Origin: Comamonas sp. lk
Lineage (GTDB): Bacteria; Pseudomonadota; Gammaproteobacteria; Burkholderiales; Burkholderiaceae_C
Assembly (NCBI GenBank): GCA_945869165.1
Contig: CAMBNY010000029.1
Span: forward strand, 1 to 36,180
Length of the DNA: 36,180 nt
Reading direction: 5' to 3'
Shown piece by piece: positions 16,152 to 25,968 of this stretch (its first letter is position 1; the number at the start of each line of letters is the position of its first letter). Both the position numbers and the translations under genes were made by a program. The notes below the pieces were generated by a model. The model was not told the origin of the DNA and searched no databases. It saw only the letters and a list, made by a program, of their open reading frames with translations.

Positions 16152-17579
16152 ATGTCCCACCATTTACAGTTTTATATCAACGGCGCTTGGGTCCACCCGA
16201 CAGTGGCGCGCAGCCTGGACGTCATCAACCCCGCCACCGAGCAGGCCTACACCCAGATTTCTATGGGCAGTGCCGCTGATGTCGACAAAGCCGTGGCCGC
16301 TGCCCGCGCCGTCTTCCCCTCCTACACGCAAACCGACAAAGCCACGCGCCTGGCCTTGCTCCGACGCATCCTTGCCCTGTACAACGAACGCGCAGAAGAA
16401 ATCGCTCAGGCCGTGTCCGACGAAATGGGCGCCCCGATGGCCTGGGCACGCGATGCCCAAGTCTGGGCGGGACGGGTGCATTTAGAGGCCACAATTGCGT
16501 CCTTGGAAAGCTACGAGTTTGAACACCAGCGTGGCGCCACCCGCATCATGAAAGAAGGCATTGGCGTGGTCGCGCTGATCACGCCCTGGAACTGGCCGCT
16601 TAACCAAATCGTTTGCAAAGTGGCACCGGCCTTGGCCGCCGGTTGCACCATGGTGCTCAAGCCCAGCGAAATCGCGCCAATAAGTGGCATCGTATTTTCA
16701 GAAATCATGCATGATGCCGGTGTACCCGCAGGTGTGTACAACATGGTCAATGGCGACGGCCCCTCGGTCGGCCAGGTGATGGCTGCACACAAAGACGTGG
16801 ACATGGTGTCCTTTACCGGCTCCACCCGCGCCGGTGTCATCGTGGCCAAGACGGCGGCTGATACCGTCAAGCGCGTAGCGCAAGAGTTAGGCGGCAAGTC
16901 GCCCAATATTCTTTTGGAAGACGCCGATCTGGAAACCGCCGTGCGCAAAGGCGTGGAAAGCTGTATGAGCAATACCGGACAGTCTTGCGACGCGCCCACG
17001 CGCATGCTGGTGCCGCGCGCGCTACACGCCAAGGCGCTAGAAATTGCCGCTGCCGTGACCGCCGAACAAGTGGTGGGCGACCCGCGCGCTGATGGCACGA
17101 CCATGGGCCCCCTGGTCAGCGAAATGCAATACGGCAAAGTGCAGCGCCTGATCGAAATCGGCATTGCCGAAGGCGCAACGCTGGTAGCGGGTGGCACCGG
17201 CAAACCCGCAGGGCTGACACGCGGCTACTATGCGCGCCCCACGGTGTTTGGCAATGTAAGCCGCAGCATGACGATAGCCCGAGAAGAAATCTTCGGGCCG
17301 GTGCTGGCCATCATGCCTTACGACAGCGAAGCCGAGGCGATTGAGATTGCTAACGACAGCGAATTTGGTCTGGCCGCTTTTGTCCAGTCCGAAAACCTGG
17401 AGCACGCGCGCCGCGTGGCGCGACAGCTACGCGCCGGCCAGGTCAATATCAACTACCCGGACTGGGATATTTACGCGCCATTTGGCGGCTACAAACAGTC
17501 GGGCAATGGCCGCGAATACGCCGACTGGGGCATACACGACTTCCTGGAAGTCAAGGCCATGATCGGCTACGGCAGCTAG
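16152..17579 (+). CDS. NAD(P)+-dependent aldehyde dehydrogenase family protein
   Basis: A 475-residue ALDH-superfamily enzyme that oxidises an aldehyde to a carboxylic acid. The start is set at ATG 16152 (MSHHLQFYINGAW), where family similarity begins; an ATG 8 codons upstream is possible. Key residues are Asn146 in TPWNWP, Lys170 in VLKPSE, Glu245 in QELGGKSPN and the catalytic Cys279 in NTGQSCDAPT. The glycine motif FTGSTRAG is at 221-228. Length is normal. The substrate is not deducible; the sequence is of the broad betaine/semialdehyde dehydrogenase type. TTGACT at 16061-16066 could be a -35 element, but no matching -10 is convincing. Confidence 0.9.
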   Translation: MSHHLQFYINGAWVHPTVARSLDVINPATEQAYTQISMGSAADVDKAVAAARAVFPSYTQTDKATRLALLRRILALYNERAEEIAQAVSDEMGAPMAWARDAQVWAGRVHLEATIASLESYEFEHQRGATRIMKEGIGVVALITPWNWPLNQIVCKVAPALAAGCTMVLKPSEIAPISGIVFSEIMHDAGVPAGVYNMVNGDGPSVGQVMAAHKDVDMVSFTGSTRAGVIVAKTAADTVKRVAQELGGKSPNILLEDADLETAVRKGVESCMSNTGQSCDAPTRMLVPRALHAKALEIAAAVTAEQVVGDPRADGTTMGPLVSEMQYGKVQRLIEIGIAEGATLVAGGTGKPAGLTRGYYARPTVFGNVSRSMTIAREEIFGPVLAIMPYDSEAEAIEIANDSEFGLAAFVQSENLEHARRVARQLRAGQVNINYPDWDIYAPFGGYKQSGNGREYADWGIHDFLEVKAMIGYGS

Positions 17580-17604
17580 TAAAGCGGCTGCGAAACCACG
17601 AACT

Positions 17605-17735
17605 GGTTATTGCGAGGCGAGAAAAGCGGGTCATTGCGAGGCCGCAGGCCGTGGCAATCCATGTTTGCAGGGCTAAATGGGCATGACCTTGTGCCTCAAT
17701 GGACTGCCGCGTCGCTTCGCTCCTCGCAGTGACGG
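17605..17735. repeat. Intergenic palindromic repeat element (REP/BIME-like)
   Basis: The gap between the dehydrogenase and panC holds an imperfect inverted pair. The left arm (17630-17661) has GTCATTGCGAGG and GTGGCAATCCA. The right arm (17700-17733) has TGGACTGCCGCG and CCTCGCAGTGAC, which is the left arm reversed with a few changes. A third partial unit (GGTTATTGCGAGGCGAG) starts near 17605. Core words of this kind recur as dispersed intergenic repeats in many environmental bacteria. The copy number in this genome cannot be seen here. Position after two converging stop codons is typical. Confidence 0.62.
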
Positions 17736-17756
17736 GATGCCTACAGCGAAGTCGGC

Positions 17757-18581
17757 TTAAATTTCGAGGTTGTCAATCAGCCGTGTGCGGCCCAGGCGCG
17801 CTGCTGCTAGCACCACCAAGGGCTGGCCCGCTTGCGGTGCGCCTAAATCGGCCTGGCGGCGCAGCGCTACATAGTCGGTCTGCCAGCCTTGTGCGGCCAG
17901 CGTACTCAAAGCTTTCGCTTGCATGGCCTCAAAGTCGATATGACCTGCGCGCACCGCCTGGGCCAGCGATTGCAGGGCAGCATGCAATTGCGGCGCTTGC
18001 GCCCGCTCGGCCTCTGATAAATAGCCATTGCGCGAGGACATGGCCAGTCCGTCCGCCGCGCGGCGGGTGTCCACACCCACAATGTCCACCGGCAAATTGA
18101 ACTGACGCACCATCTGCCGTATCACCATCAGTTGCTGGTAGTCTTTTTTGCCAAACACGGCGGTGCGCGCCTGCGTGCAGGCCAGTAGCTTGAGCACCAC
18201 GGTGCAGACCCCGGCAAAAAAACCGGGGCGGAACTGGCCTTCAAGAACATCGGCTAACTCGGCAGGCGGTGTCACCTTAAAGCCCTGGGGCTCGGGGTAG
18301 AGCGTAGCCTCGGTGGGGGCGAACAAGAGGTCGCATCCAGCGACCTCGAGTTGCGCGCAATCAGCCTCAAACGTACGCGGGTAGGTATCGAAATCTTCGT
18401 TGGGGCCGAATTGCAATCGGTTGACAAAAATCGTGGTCAGTTGCACATCGCCCAAAGGCTTGGCTTTGCGCACCAGGTCCAGATGCCCTTCGTGCAAATT
18501 GCCCATGGTGGGCACTACGGACGGGTGGCGGTAGGCTTGCAGGGCCTCTGCCAGCGCGGTCAGGCTGTTGACGATGCGCAT
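17757..18581 (-). CDS. panC: Pantothenate synthetase (pantoate--beta-alanine ligase)
   Basis: A 274-residue enzyme joining pantoate and beta-alanine with ATP to give pantothenate. The nucleotidyl-transferase HxGH motif is His30-Glu-Gly-His33 in [10 protein letters not shown], with further family motifs [24 protein letters not shown] and MSSRNGYLS. The start at 18581 (MRIVNS) fits the family N-terminus; 23 upstream codons overlap panB and are not used. It follows panB by 13 bases, so panB-panC is an operon for coenzyme A precursor synthesis. The gene ends just inside the palindromic repeat region's right border. Confidence 0.95.
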   Translation of the reverse strand: MRIVNSLTALAEALQAYRHPSVVPTMGNLHEGHLDLVRKAKPLGDVQLTTIFVNRLQFGPNEDFDTYPRTFEADCAQLEVAGCDLLFAPTEATLYPEPQGFKVTPPAELADVLEGQFRPGFFAGVCTVVLKLLACTQARTAVFGKKDYQQLMVIRQMVRQFNLPVDIVGVDTRRAADGLAMSSRNGYLSEAERAQAPQLHAALQSLAQAVRAGHIDFEAMQAKALSTLAAQGWQTDYVALRRQADLGAPQAGQPLVVLAAARLGRTRLIDNLEI

Positions 18582-18594
18582 CAAGTCCCTTGTC

Positions 18595-19503
18595 TTACCA
18601 GGCGTGCAGCGCGTTGACCGGGAAGCTGCCGTCTTTGACGGCGGCGACATAGGCTTCCATGGCCCCGCGAATGGAACTGGCCTCCAGCATAAAGTTGCGC
18701 ACGAACTTGGGCATCTTGCCCAGGTTCACACCCAGCATATCGTGCAGCACCAACACCTGGCCGGCGGTGTCTTTGCCCGCGCCTATGCCGATGGTGGCGC
18801 AGTGTTGCAGCGCCTGCGTCAGTTCGGCAGACACATCGGCGGGCACCATCTCCAGCACCAGCATGGACGCGCCGGCGTCTTCTAGCGCATGGGCTTGTTG
18901 TTTGAGCGTATCGGCCGCTGCGCCCGTGCGCCCTTGCACGCGGTAGCCGCCCAGCGCATGCACGGTTTGCGGCGTCAGGCCCAGGTGCGCGCAGACCGGA
19001 ATGCCGCGCGCCACCAAAAAGTGCACGACCTCAGTGGTCCAACCGCCGCCTTCTAACTTAATCATGTGGGCGCCTGCCTGCATCAGCACCGCAGCGCTGC
19101 GAAAGGCTTGCTCTTTGGACTCCTGGTAAGAGCCAAAGGGCAAATCGGCGATCAACCAGGCCGTGCCCTGTGCGCGCCGTATGCCGCGTGCCACGCTGGC
19201 CGTGTGGTAGCGCATATCTTCCAAACTTACGCCCACAGTGCTGTGCAAGCCTTGGCAGACCATACCCAGCGAGTCGCCTATCAAAATGCATTCCACGCCA
19301 GCGGCATCGGCCACGGCGGCGAAGGTGGCGTCATAGGCGGTGAGCATGGTGATTTTTTCGCCCCGGCTGCGCATTTCCAAAATGCGCGGCAGGCTGATGG
19401 GTTTGCGGCTGGCCATGGGCGAGGCCGGGGGCAAGGTGCCGTAGGGGGTGCCCCCAATCTGGCTGGCATTAGATGAGGTATCAACGGGAATGGATGTGAC
19501 CAT
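18595..19503 (-). CDS. panB: 3-methyl-2-oxobutanoate hydroxymethyltransferase
   Basis: A 302-residue enzyme transferring a hydroxymethyl group from 5,10-methylene-tetrahydrofolate to alpha-ketoisovalerate, giving ketopantoate. Metal/substrate motifs are Asp77 in LIGDSLGMV, plus KLEGGGW and AHLGLTPQT. The ATG at 19503 has GGAG 8 bases upstream and is preferred. It gives an N-terminal extension of about 29 Ser/Thr/Pro-rich residues relative to E. coli PanB. A start at Met30 would give the classical length (273) but lacks a ribosome site. It sits between scpA and panC on the same strand. Confidence 0.95.
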   Translation of the reverse strand: MVTSIPVDTSSNASQIGGTPYGTLPPASPMASRKPISLPRILEMRSRGEKITMLTAYDATFAAVADAAGVECILIGDSLGMVCQGLHSTVGVSLEDMRYHTASVARGIRRAQGTAWLIADLPFGSYQESKEQAFRSAAVLMQAGAHMIKLEGGGWTTEVVHFLVARGIPVCAHLGLTPQTVHALGGYRVQGRTGAAADTLKQQAHALEDAGASMLVLEMVPADVSAELTQALQHCATIGIGAGKDTAGQVLVLHDMLGVNLGKMPKFVRNFMLEASSIRGAMEAYVAAVKDGSFPVNALHAW

Positions 19504-19538
19504 GTGCTATCTCCGGTGCATCGGGCGCGGTTTGCTGA

Positions 19539-20390
19539 TCAGTTGGGCGTAAAGGCCAGGCGCACATAAATCGGCGCAAAGGCTTCAGCCTGGGTGATTT
19601 CAATCAAGGTTTCCTTGGCTAACTCCAGCATGGCGATAAAGGTCACCACCAGTACCGGAATCCCCAAATGCGGGTCGAACAAGTCTTCAAAGCCGACAAA
19701 GCGCTTGCCTTGCAGTTTTTTCAGCACCATGCTCATGTGTTCGCGCACGGATAGTTCGGCGCGGCTGATTTTGTGGTGTTGCACCAGCTTGGCTCTTTGC
19801 ACCATGGAACGCCAGGCCTCTTGTAAGTCGGCCACATCCACATCCGGAAAGCGGATAGCGATGCTCTGGTCCACATACACCGCCGCTTTGAGGAAATCGC
19901 GCCCAAATTGGGGTACGGTGTTGAGATTGGCCGCGGCCCGCTTCATCTGCTCATATTCGAGCAGCCTGCGCACCAGTTCGGCACGCGGATCCTCCGGCTC
20001 TTCTCCTTCTGCGGTCTTTTTGGGGGGAAGCAGCATGCGCGATTTAATTTCAATCAACATCGCCGCCATCAACAGGTATTCGGCAGCCAGCTCCAGGTTG
20101 CGCTTGCGGATCTGGTCCACATAGACCAGGTACTGCTTGGTCACGCTGAGCATGGGAATGTCCAGAATATTGAAATTCTGCTTGCGAATCAGATAAAGCA
20201 GAAAGTCCAGCGGGCCTTCAAAGGCTTCTAAAAATACTTCCAATGCGTCCGGTGGGATGTACAAATCCAAGGGCATCGTGAACAGCGGCTCGCCGTAAAG
20301 ACGGGCCACTGCGACATGGTCGACCAATTCTTGGGTAGCCTCGGGCAATAAGGAGGCCTCTTGGGGCAGGGAAATAGCGCTGCTGGTCAT
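19539..20390 (-). CDS. scpA: Segregation and condensation protein A
   Basis: A 283-residue kleisin subunit of the Smc-ScpAB condensin-like complex, which compacts and separates chromosomes. The N-terminal Smc-binding helix region (FEGPLDFLLYLIRKQNFNI, about residues 57-75) is diagnostic. The charged middle (about 122-135) and a C-terminal winged-helix segment (GFEDLF, VTFIAMLELAKE) follow the kleisin pattern. Neighbours DUF3460 and panB/panC are the usual Burkholderiales ones. scpB is not in the window. Confidence 0.92.
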   Translation of the reverse strand: MTSSAISLPQEASLLPEATQELVDHVAVARLYGEPLFTMPLDLYIPPDALEVFLEAFEGPLDFLLYLIRKQNFNILDIPMLSVTKQYLVYVDQIRKRNLELAAEYLLMAAMLIEIKSRMLLPPKKTAEGEEPEDPRAELVRRLLEYEQMKRAAANLNTVPQFGRDFLKAAVYVDQSIAIRFPDVDVADLQEAWRSMVQRAKLVQHHKISRAELSVREHMSMVLKKLQGKRFVGFEDLFDPHLGIPVLVVTFIAMLELAKETLIEITQAEAFAPIYVRLAFTPN

Positions 20391-20445
20391 CGCGGTGTTA
20401 CCACCCGGTTAAGTGCTTGGCAGGTCAGGAAGGGTTGAGTAGGAC

Positions 20446-20655
20446 TTATTGGTCCGACTTGGTCTGATAGACGTAAGGCATTTGCGCGACTTTGGACTCT
20501 TTGTAGCCCGCCTGGGCGCTGCGGTCCAGCTTGAGGTCCCAAAGCAAAGCGCGTCCGGCCCGCTGTTGGGATTCCAAGGCCGGTCTGGACGCCTTGAGCT
20601 GGTCAATGAACAAGCTAGCTTCAGAATGGTAATCGGGGCGGCGAAATAGAGACAT
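20446..20655 (-). CDS. DUF3460 family small protein
   Basis: A 69-residue soluble protein matching DUF3460, a small family I know from Burkholderiales immediately upstream of scpA. AAGGA lies at a good distance before the ATG. The protein begins MSLFRRPDYHSEASLFID and is rich in charged residues, with no membrane segment or metal motif. Function is unknown. Its constant place beside scpA and panBC hints at housekeeping, without further evidence. Confidence 0.82.
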   Translation of the reverse strand: MSLFRRPDYHSEASLFIDQLKASRPALESQQRAGRALLWDLKLDRSAQAGYKESKVAQMPYVYQTKSDQ

Positions 20656-20750
20656 GGCAAATCCTTGTGGCGGCCGATTCTAGGGGCAGGGCGCAGTGTA
20701 GGCCCAAAGCCTGATGGGCCATGCGCCATTGCCGCTATGCTACGTGCCCT

Positions 20751-21620
20751 ATGACGCAGTTTGACTTCTCCAAGGACGCTATTGCCGGCCTGGCCCAGCT
20801 AGATGCCGCCCGCGCCCTGGCCGAAGACGTGGGCAGTGGCGATTTGACCGCCTCACTGGTGGACCCCTTGCGCCGCGCCCGCGCCCGGGTACTTTTGCGC
20901 GAAAGCGCCGTACTGTGCGGTCAGCCTTGGGCAGAGGCGGCCTTGCACGCGCTGGCGCCGCAAGCGCAGATGCACTGGCAGGTGGCTGAGGGCGCGCTAG
21001 GTGTAGCAAACGAAGTGGTGTTAACGCTGGAAGGCCCGGCCCAAGCCTTGCTCACCGCCGAACGCACCATGCTCAATTTTTTGCAATTGCTCAGTGGCGT
21101 CGCTACACATACCGCGCAGTTTGTGGCGGCAGCGCAGGCGGTGCCGGGCAACCGGGCGCAGATTGTCGATACGCGTAAAACGCTGCCCGGCTTGCGCCTG
21201 GCCCAAAAATACGCCGTGCGCTGCGGCGGTGGCACCAACCACCGCATTGGCTTGTTCGATGCGGTGCTGATTAAAGAGAACCATATCGCGGCTGCTGGGG
21301 GCGTCACTGCCGCTTTGCAGCGCGCACAGGCTGCTGCTGCACAAGCAGCTTTCATCGAAATCGAGGTCGAGACTTTGCAGCAACTTCATGAAGCCTTGCA
21401 AGCGGGCGCGCGCATGGTGCTTCTGGACAATATGACGCATGCCCAAATGCGAGAAGCCGTGGCCATCAACGCGGGGCGTGCGGTATTGGAAGTGTCGGGC
21501 GGCGTGAACATGGACACGGTGCAAGCCATTGCCGCCACCGGCGTGGACCGCATCTCCATAGGCGCACTGACCAAAGACGTGCGCGCCATCGATTTTTCTA
21601 TGCGCATGGAGAACCTGTGA
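20751..21620 (+). CDS. nadC: Nicotinate-nucleotide pyrophosphorylase (quinolinate phosphoribosyltransferase)
   Basis: A 289-residue enzyme converting quinolinate and PRPP to nicotinate mononucleotide in de novo NAD synthesis. Substrate-binding motifs are [17 protein letters not shown] and [12 protein letters not shown], followed by IKENHI, IEVE and the C-terminal [16 protein letters not shown] pattern. The start at ATG 20751 fits family length; the 10 codons before it are not similar. A TATGCT hexamer at 20736-20741, 9 bases before the ATG with no Shine-Dalgarno, suggests a very short leader. Its stop overlaps the nadA ATG by one base (TGATG). Confidence 0.95.
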   Translation: MTQFDFSKDAIAGLAQLDAARALAEDVGSGDLTASLVDPLRRARARVLLRESAVLCGQPWAEAALHALAPQAQMHWQVAEGALGVANEVVLTLEGPAQALLTAERTMLNFLQLLSGVATHTAQFVAAAQAVPGNRAQIVDTRKTLPGLRLAQKYAVRCGGGTNHRIGLFDAVLIKENHIAAAGGVTAALQRAQAAAAQAAFIEIEVETLQQLHEALQAGARMVLLDNMTHAQMREAVAINAGRAVLEVSGGVNMDTVQAIAATGVDRISIGALTKDVRAIDFSMRMENL

Positions 21621-22735
21621 TGCAAACCCTTGAATCGCCCCTGCAGCGCATTGACGTGGAATACGAGCAACCCGCGTGCAGCACACGCCACGCCTGGGCT
21701 CGGGTACCGGTGGAGCCCGGCCCGTCCGAGCGTGCTGCCTTGAAAGAAAAAATCACCCGCTTGTTGCAAGAAAAAAACGCCGTCATGGTGTCGCACTACT
21801 ACGTGCACCCGGACTTGCAAGACCTGGCCGAAGCCACGGGCGGGCTGGTGAGTGACTCGCTGGAAATGGCACGCTTTGGCCGCGACCATAGCGCGCAAAC
21901 CTTGGTGGTGTCGGGCGTGCGCTTTATGGGCGAAACTTCCAAAATTCTGAGCCCGCACAAACGCGTACTGATGCCCGACCTGGACGCTACATGCTCTTTG
22001 GACCTGGGCTGCCCCATCGAAGAATTCAGCGCCTTTTGCGATGCGCACCCGGACCGTACGGTAGTGGTCTATGCCAACACCAGCGCCGCCGTCAAAGCGC
22101 GTGCCGACTGGGTGGTCACCTCTAGTTGCGCACTAGACATCGTGCGCGCCCTGAAAGACGCCGGGCAAAAAATACTATGGGCGCCCGACAAGCACTTGGG
22201 CGGCTACATTCAGCGTGAAACCGGCGCGGACATGGTGCTCTGGCAGGGCGCGTGCATCGTGCATGACGAGTTCAAAGCCTTTGAATTGCAGGCCCTAATG
22301 GCCGAGCACCCCAAGGCGGGTGTGCTGGTACATCCCGAGTCACCCGCCGACGTGGTGGCGCTGGCGCATGCAGTGGGCTCCACCTCGGCCATTCTCAAGG
22401 CCGCGCAGACCATGGACACCGACACCTTTATCGTGGCCACCGACAAAGGCATGTTGCACAAACTGCGCACACTCAACCCCACTAAGAACTTTATCGAAGC
22501 CCCCACCGCGGGTAACAGCGCTACCTGCAAAAGCTGCGCGCACTGCCCCTGGATGGCGATGAACGGTCTGGCCGACGTGGCCCGCGCGTTAGAAACGGGC
22601 TCGGGTGAAGTCCATGTGGACGGCGCGCTGGGCTTGCGCGCTCGTTTGCCAATCGACCGGATGTTGGCGTTTACTGCTGCGCTCAAAAATGGCCAGCCTT
22701 TGACGGGACTGGTGCCGCATCTGGGGGCGGTTTAA
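21620..22735 (+). CDS. nadA: Quinolinate synthase A (4Fe-4S)
   Basis: A 371-residue iron-sulfur enzyme condensing iminoaspartate with dihydroxyacetone phosphate to quinolinate. Cluster cysteines fit Cys125 (DATCSLDLG), Cys212 (GACIVHDEF) and Cys309 ([10 protein letters not shown]). [18 protein letters not shown] is the N-terminal signature. ATG 21620 is used; a GTG one codon earlier also exists. It is coupled to nadC. nadB, which often completes this cluster, is not in the window, so the iminoaspartate source (NadB or aspartate dehydrogenase) must be encoded elsewhere. Its stop interlocks with that of the convergent ABC ATPase gene (TTAA). Confidence 0.95.
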   Translation: MQTLESPLQRIDVEYEQPACSTRHAWARVPVEPGPSERAALKEKITRLLQEKNAVMVSHYYVHPDLQDLAEATGGLVSDSLEMARFGRDHSAQTLVVSGVRFMGETSKILSPHKRVLMPDLDATCSLDLGCPIEEFSAFCDAHPDRTVVVYANTSAAVKARADWVVTSSCALDIVRALKDAGQKILWAPDKHLGGYIQRETGADMVLWQGACIVHDEFKAFELQALMAEHPKAGVLVHPESPADVVALAHAVGSTSAILKAAQTMDTDTFIVATDKGMLHKLRTLNPTKNFIEAPTAGNSATCKSCAHCPWMAMNGLADVARALETGSGEVHVDGALGLRARLPIDRMLAFTAALKNGQPLTGLVPHLGAV

Positions 22736-23382
22736 ATATCCGTTATTCCCATAGCCTTTAGCCGCACCACCCTGTCTGCCCCCGCTGTCGCAGCCTGCGA
22801 ATGGGTGACCAGCACCAGCGCGGCACCATGCTGGCGGGTTTGGGCGATCAGGGCGTCCATGACCAGGGCGGCGGTGTCGGGGTCTAGGTTGCCGGTGGGT
22901 TCGTCGGCTAGCAGCAGGGCCGGGCGGTGTACCAGGGCGCGGGCAATGGCGACGCGTTGCAGCTGCCCGCCGCTTAGGGTCTGCGGCAGGCGCGCACCCA
23001 TATCGCTCAGGCCCACGGCATCCAGCATGGCCTGTACACGCTGTGGGTCGGGCGTGCCCAGCAGCAGCAAGGGCAGGCCTATGTTTTGCGCCACGTCCAG
23101 GTGTGGCAGCACATGAAAGGCCTGAAATACAAAGCCGATGTGCTGGCGCCGCACGGCCGCCAGCGCGGTGTCGCTGAGATGGCCCAGGTCTTGGCCTTGT
23201 AGGAGCACGCGGCCACTATCCCAGGTGTCCAGACCGGCCATGCAATTGAGCAAGGTGGATTTGCCCACCCCCGAGTCGCCCATGATGGCGACAAACTCGC
23301 CTGCCGCCACGCGCAGGGACACGTCGCTGAACACCGGCTTATCGCCGTAGCTTTTGCAGAGCGATTCAATGTGCAGGGTCAT
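22732..23382 (-). CDS. ABC transporter ATP-binding protein (LolD/MacB type), no permease alongside
   Basis: A 216-residue stand-alone ATPase. Walker A is GDSGVGKST at residues 35-43. The Q-loop lies in [14 protein letters not shown], the signature is LSGGQLQR, the Walker [16 protein letters not shown] and the H-loop VTHSQ. The EPTGNLD wording marks the LolD/MacB/FtsE group, which works with FtsX-like permeases in lipoprotein release or peptide export. The start at 23382 ([13 protein letters not shown]) is where similarity begins. It lies about 100 bases after miaA on the same strand. No FtsX-like permease gene is adjacent, so its partner must be elsewhere or lost. Confidence 0.88.
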   Translation of the reverse strand: MTLHIESLCKSYGDKPVFSDVSLRVAAGEFVAIMGDSGVGKSTLLNCMAGLDTWDSGRVLLQGQDLGHLSDTALAAVRRQHIGFVFQAFHVLPHLDVAQNIGLPLLLLGTPDPQRVQAMLDAVGLSDMGARLPQTLSGGQLQRVAIARALVHRPALLLADEPTGNLDPDTAALVMDALIAQTRQHGAALVLVTHSQAATAGADRVVRLKAMGITDI

Positions 23383-23484
23383 GGGCAGTTCGTTGTAAAG
23401 ACGATGTAGGGACGGGTGCGGCACGCACTCCGGCAGAGCGCATGCCTTGCGGTAGGCCCGGCCCAATTGCTGCGCATTGCTGGC

Positions 23485-24462
23485 TCATACCGTAGCTGCT
23501 TGCACCAAGCGCCGGGCCGTGCGCAGGGTGGTGGCCAGCGCATCGGCATGGTCACAGGCAATCACATGGCGCTGCGGCATAGCGCGCAGCCAGGTAATCT
23601 GGCGCTTAGCCAGTTGGCGCGTGGCAAAAATGCCTTTATCGCGCAGTTGCGCGGCGGGTGAACTGCCGTCCAGCACTTCCCACACCTGGCGGTAGCCCAC
23701 GCAGCGCATGGCGGGCAGCGCGGCATGCAAGTCGCCACGGGCGCGCAAGGCTTGCACTTCTTGCACTAGGCCTTGCGCCAGCATGGTGTCAAAGCGCTCG
23801 GCAATGCGGGCATGCAGCCAGGCGCGGTCTTGCGGTTCCAAGGAAACCAAAGGCGCTTGCGGGTTCGCTGGGGACGTGGTGGGTGCGCCGTCCGTGTCGG
23901 CTACTTGGCTGCGCAATTGCAGTTGCGAAAGCGGCACACCCGCGCTGCGCCACACCTCCAAGGCGCGGCCAATGCGTTGGCTGTCGGCTGGGGCCAGGCG
24001 CGCCGCTGTGGCTGGGTCCACCTGCGCCAGTTGGGCATGCAGGGCCGGCCAGCCCATTGCCTGGGCCTCTTGCTCAATCGCGGCGCGAATGGCCGGGTCT
24101 GCTGTGGGCATGGCGTCCAGCGGCTCGAACAGGGCTTTGAAATACAACATCGTGCCGCCCACCAACAAAGGCAATTTACCGCGCGCGCTGATGGCGCGAA
24201 TCAGGGCGGCGGCATCGCGCGCAAACTCGGCAGCGTTGTAGGCGTGCAGCGGGTCGCGGATGTCGATCAGGTGGTGCGGCACCGCCGCCAGTTCCTGCGC
24301 CCTTGGTTTGGCCGTACCGATGTCCATCCCTCTATAGACCAGGGCCGAATCGACGCTGATAATTTCGCAATTGAATTCGCGTGCAATCGCCAGTGCCGCT
24401 GCCGTTTTGCCCGCTGCCGTGGGGCCGGCAATGGAGAGGTAAAACGGTAGTGGGTCTTGCAT
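23485..24462 (-). CDS. miaA: tRNA dimethylallyltransferase
   Basis: Adds a dimethylallyl group to A37 of tRNAs that read codons starting with U. The P-loop GPTAAGKT is at residues 13-20, with further motifs [28 protein letters not shown] and [13 protein letters not shown], and the C-terminal [11 protein letters not shown] 24462 gives 325 residues; an in-frame TTG at 24480 would add six and overlap the MATE stop. Neither has an obvious Shine-Dalgarno. An insertion-like segment rich in Ala/Thr/Pro (about residues 190-203, [15 protein letters not shown]) is not part of the usual core. It lies in the mutL-MATE-miaA-ABC run. Confidence 0.95.
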   Translation of the reverse strand: MQDPLPFYLSIAGPTAAGKTAAALAIAREFNCEIISVDSALVYRGMDIGTAKPRAQELAAVPHHLIDIRDPLHAYNAAEFARDAAALIRAISARGKLPLLVGGTMLYFKALFEPLDAMPTADPAIRAAIEQEAQAMGWPALHAQLAQVDPATAARLAPADSQRIGRALEVWRSAGVPLSQLQLRSQVADTDGAPTTSPANPQAPLVSLEPQDRAWLHARIAERFDTMLAQGLVQEVQALRARGDLHAALPAMRCVGYRQVWEVLDGSSPAAQLRDKGIFATRQLAKRQITWLRAMPQRHVIACDHADALATTLRTARRLVQAATV

Positions 24463-24476
24463 GGGCGCAGTGTCTG

Positions 24477-25952
24477 TCAATTAACTTCTGGAGGACGTGA
24501 TGCCGACCCGGATGCGTCCACGGCCAAAACACCCTCTGCGTCATTCGCTGCCTCGGCACAGCGCTGGTCTGCAATGAACTTGAGCATCAGCAACAAGCCC
24601 AGCGCAGCAATCATCAGGGCCACCACCAGGGCAATCCAAAAACCGGTGGCCTGCATAGCTACTGCCGGACGCCAAGGCGCCCAATCCGGCGCCACGCCCA
24701 GCACATAGCCCAAAGGCAGGGACACCAACCAAAAGGCCGTCAGATGCAGCAGCATGGGCGCGCGCGTTACCTTGTAGCCGCGTATCGCGCCGCTGAGCAC
24801 TACCTGCGCCGAGTCAGAAAACTGAAACACCGCCGCGAAAAACAAAAGCGGAATGGCCACTGCCAGCACCGCCGCGTCTTCGGTATAAAACTGCGCGATC
24901 TCTGTGCCGAAAACACCTGTGAACAAAGCCGAAGCCGTGGCAAACACCATGGCCGTGCCCAAGCCCACCCAAGCGCGGTAGCGCGCGCCTTGGGCATCGC
25001 CCGCGCCCAGCGACTGGCCCACGCGGGTCAGCACCGCCACGCTCAAGCTCATCGGCACCATAAAAAGCAGCGACGCAAAATTGAGCGCGATCTGGTGCGC
25101 CGCCACTTGCGCGCTACCAAAGCGCGCCACCAGCAGGGCGATCAAGGCAAAGGCGCTGGTTTCTGCAAAAAATGTCAGACCAATCGGCAGGCCCAGCCGA
25201 AACAGCGCCACCTGCATAGGCCGCTGCGGCCAGTCGAAATGCGTAAACGGATAGGTGGCCCGGTGCGCCGCGCTGCGGCTCACCCAGAGCAGCATGCCCA
25301 GCAGGTTGAACCACACCGACACCAACGTAGCCCACGCGCAACCCAAACCGCCCATGGGCGCAAACCCCCAATGCCCAAACACCAACGCCCAACTGAGCAG
25401 CACATTGAGCGCCAGCGCCAGCAGCGCCACCACCATCATGGGCTTGGTCTGGTTGATGCTGGCGCTGTAGCCATAGAGCACGCGGTAGGCCGCAAAAGCA
25501 GGCAGTCCAAAACTGGTAATCAGCACAAAATCTTGCGCCACAGCGCGGGTGTGCGCTTCGAGTGTCATCCACGCAAAAATGAGCTGCGTAGACTGCAAAA
25601 TCGCTGTGGCCAAAAGTCCCAGCAGCAAACTTTTCCACAAGGCTTGGCGCACCACATGCGGCACTTGCGCCAACTGCTGCGCGCCCACATGGTGAGCCAC
25701 CGTGGGGTTGACCGACATCAAAAGGCCGATCAAGGTGATGATGACGATGTTCCACAAAGACACGCCCAGCGACACCCCGGCCAGGTCTTGCGCCGATACA
25801 TGGCCAGACATCGCCACTGCCGCCACCGACATGCCGATGTTGGCCAACTGCCCCACCAAAATCGGCCAAGCCAAAGCCCATAGCGCACGCACTTCGTCGC
25901 GCAAAACAGGTTGGGAAGGCGGGAGGGCCGGCGTGGCTAATGGTGGATGCAT
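24477..25952 (-). CDS. MATE-family multidrug/cation efflux protein
   Basis: A 491-residue inner-membrane protein with about 12 hydrophobic helices in two similar halves, typical of MATE exporters (NorM type) that expel cationic drugs using Na+ or H+ gradients. The first half has [18 protein letters not shown] and the second the matching [19 protein letters not shown], the internal repeat of the fold. The start is ATG 25952 ([12 protein letters not shown]), 16 bases after mutL; the 28 codons further upstream lie inside mutL. The tail (about residues 465-491) is polar. Substrate not deducible. Confidence 0.9.
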   Translation of the reverse strand: MHPPLATPALPPSQPVLRDEVRALWALAWPILVGQLANIGMSVAAVAMSGHVSAQDLAGVSLGVSLWNIVIITLIGLLMSVNPTVAHHVGAQQLAQVPHVVRQALWKSLLLGLLATAILQSTQLIFAWMTLEAHTRAVAQDFVLITSFGLPAFAAYRVLYGYSASINQTKPMMVVALLALALNVLLSWALVFGHWGFAPMGGLGCAWATLVSVWFNLLGMLLWVSRSAAHRATYPFTHFDWPQRPMQVALFRLGLPIGLTFFAETSAFALIALLVARFGSAQVAAHQIALNFASLLFMVPMSLSVAVLTRVGQSLGAGDAQGARYRAWVGLGTAMVFATASALFTGVFGTEIAQFYTEDAAVLAVAIPLLFFAAVFQFSDSAQVVLSGAIRGYKVTRAPMLLHLTAFWLVSLPLGYVLGVAPDWAPWRPAVAMQATGFWIALVVALMIAALGLLLMLKFIADQRCAEAANDAEGVLAVDASGSASRPPEVN

Positions 25953-25968
25953 GCTTGGGGGATGCGCC

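Noticed and set aside
17699..18100. Open frame starting in the palindromic repeat (MDCRVASLL...)
   Set aside because: The start comes from repeat DNA and the rest is antisense to panC; frames of this kind are common false calls on such repeats.
24744..25883. Long open frame on the plus strand opposite the MATE gene (379 codons)
   Set aside because: Its product is a run of His/Gln/Arg with no domain, exactly antisense to a clear membrane protein; a GC-rich shadow frame.
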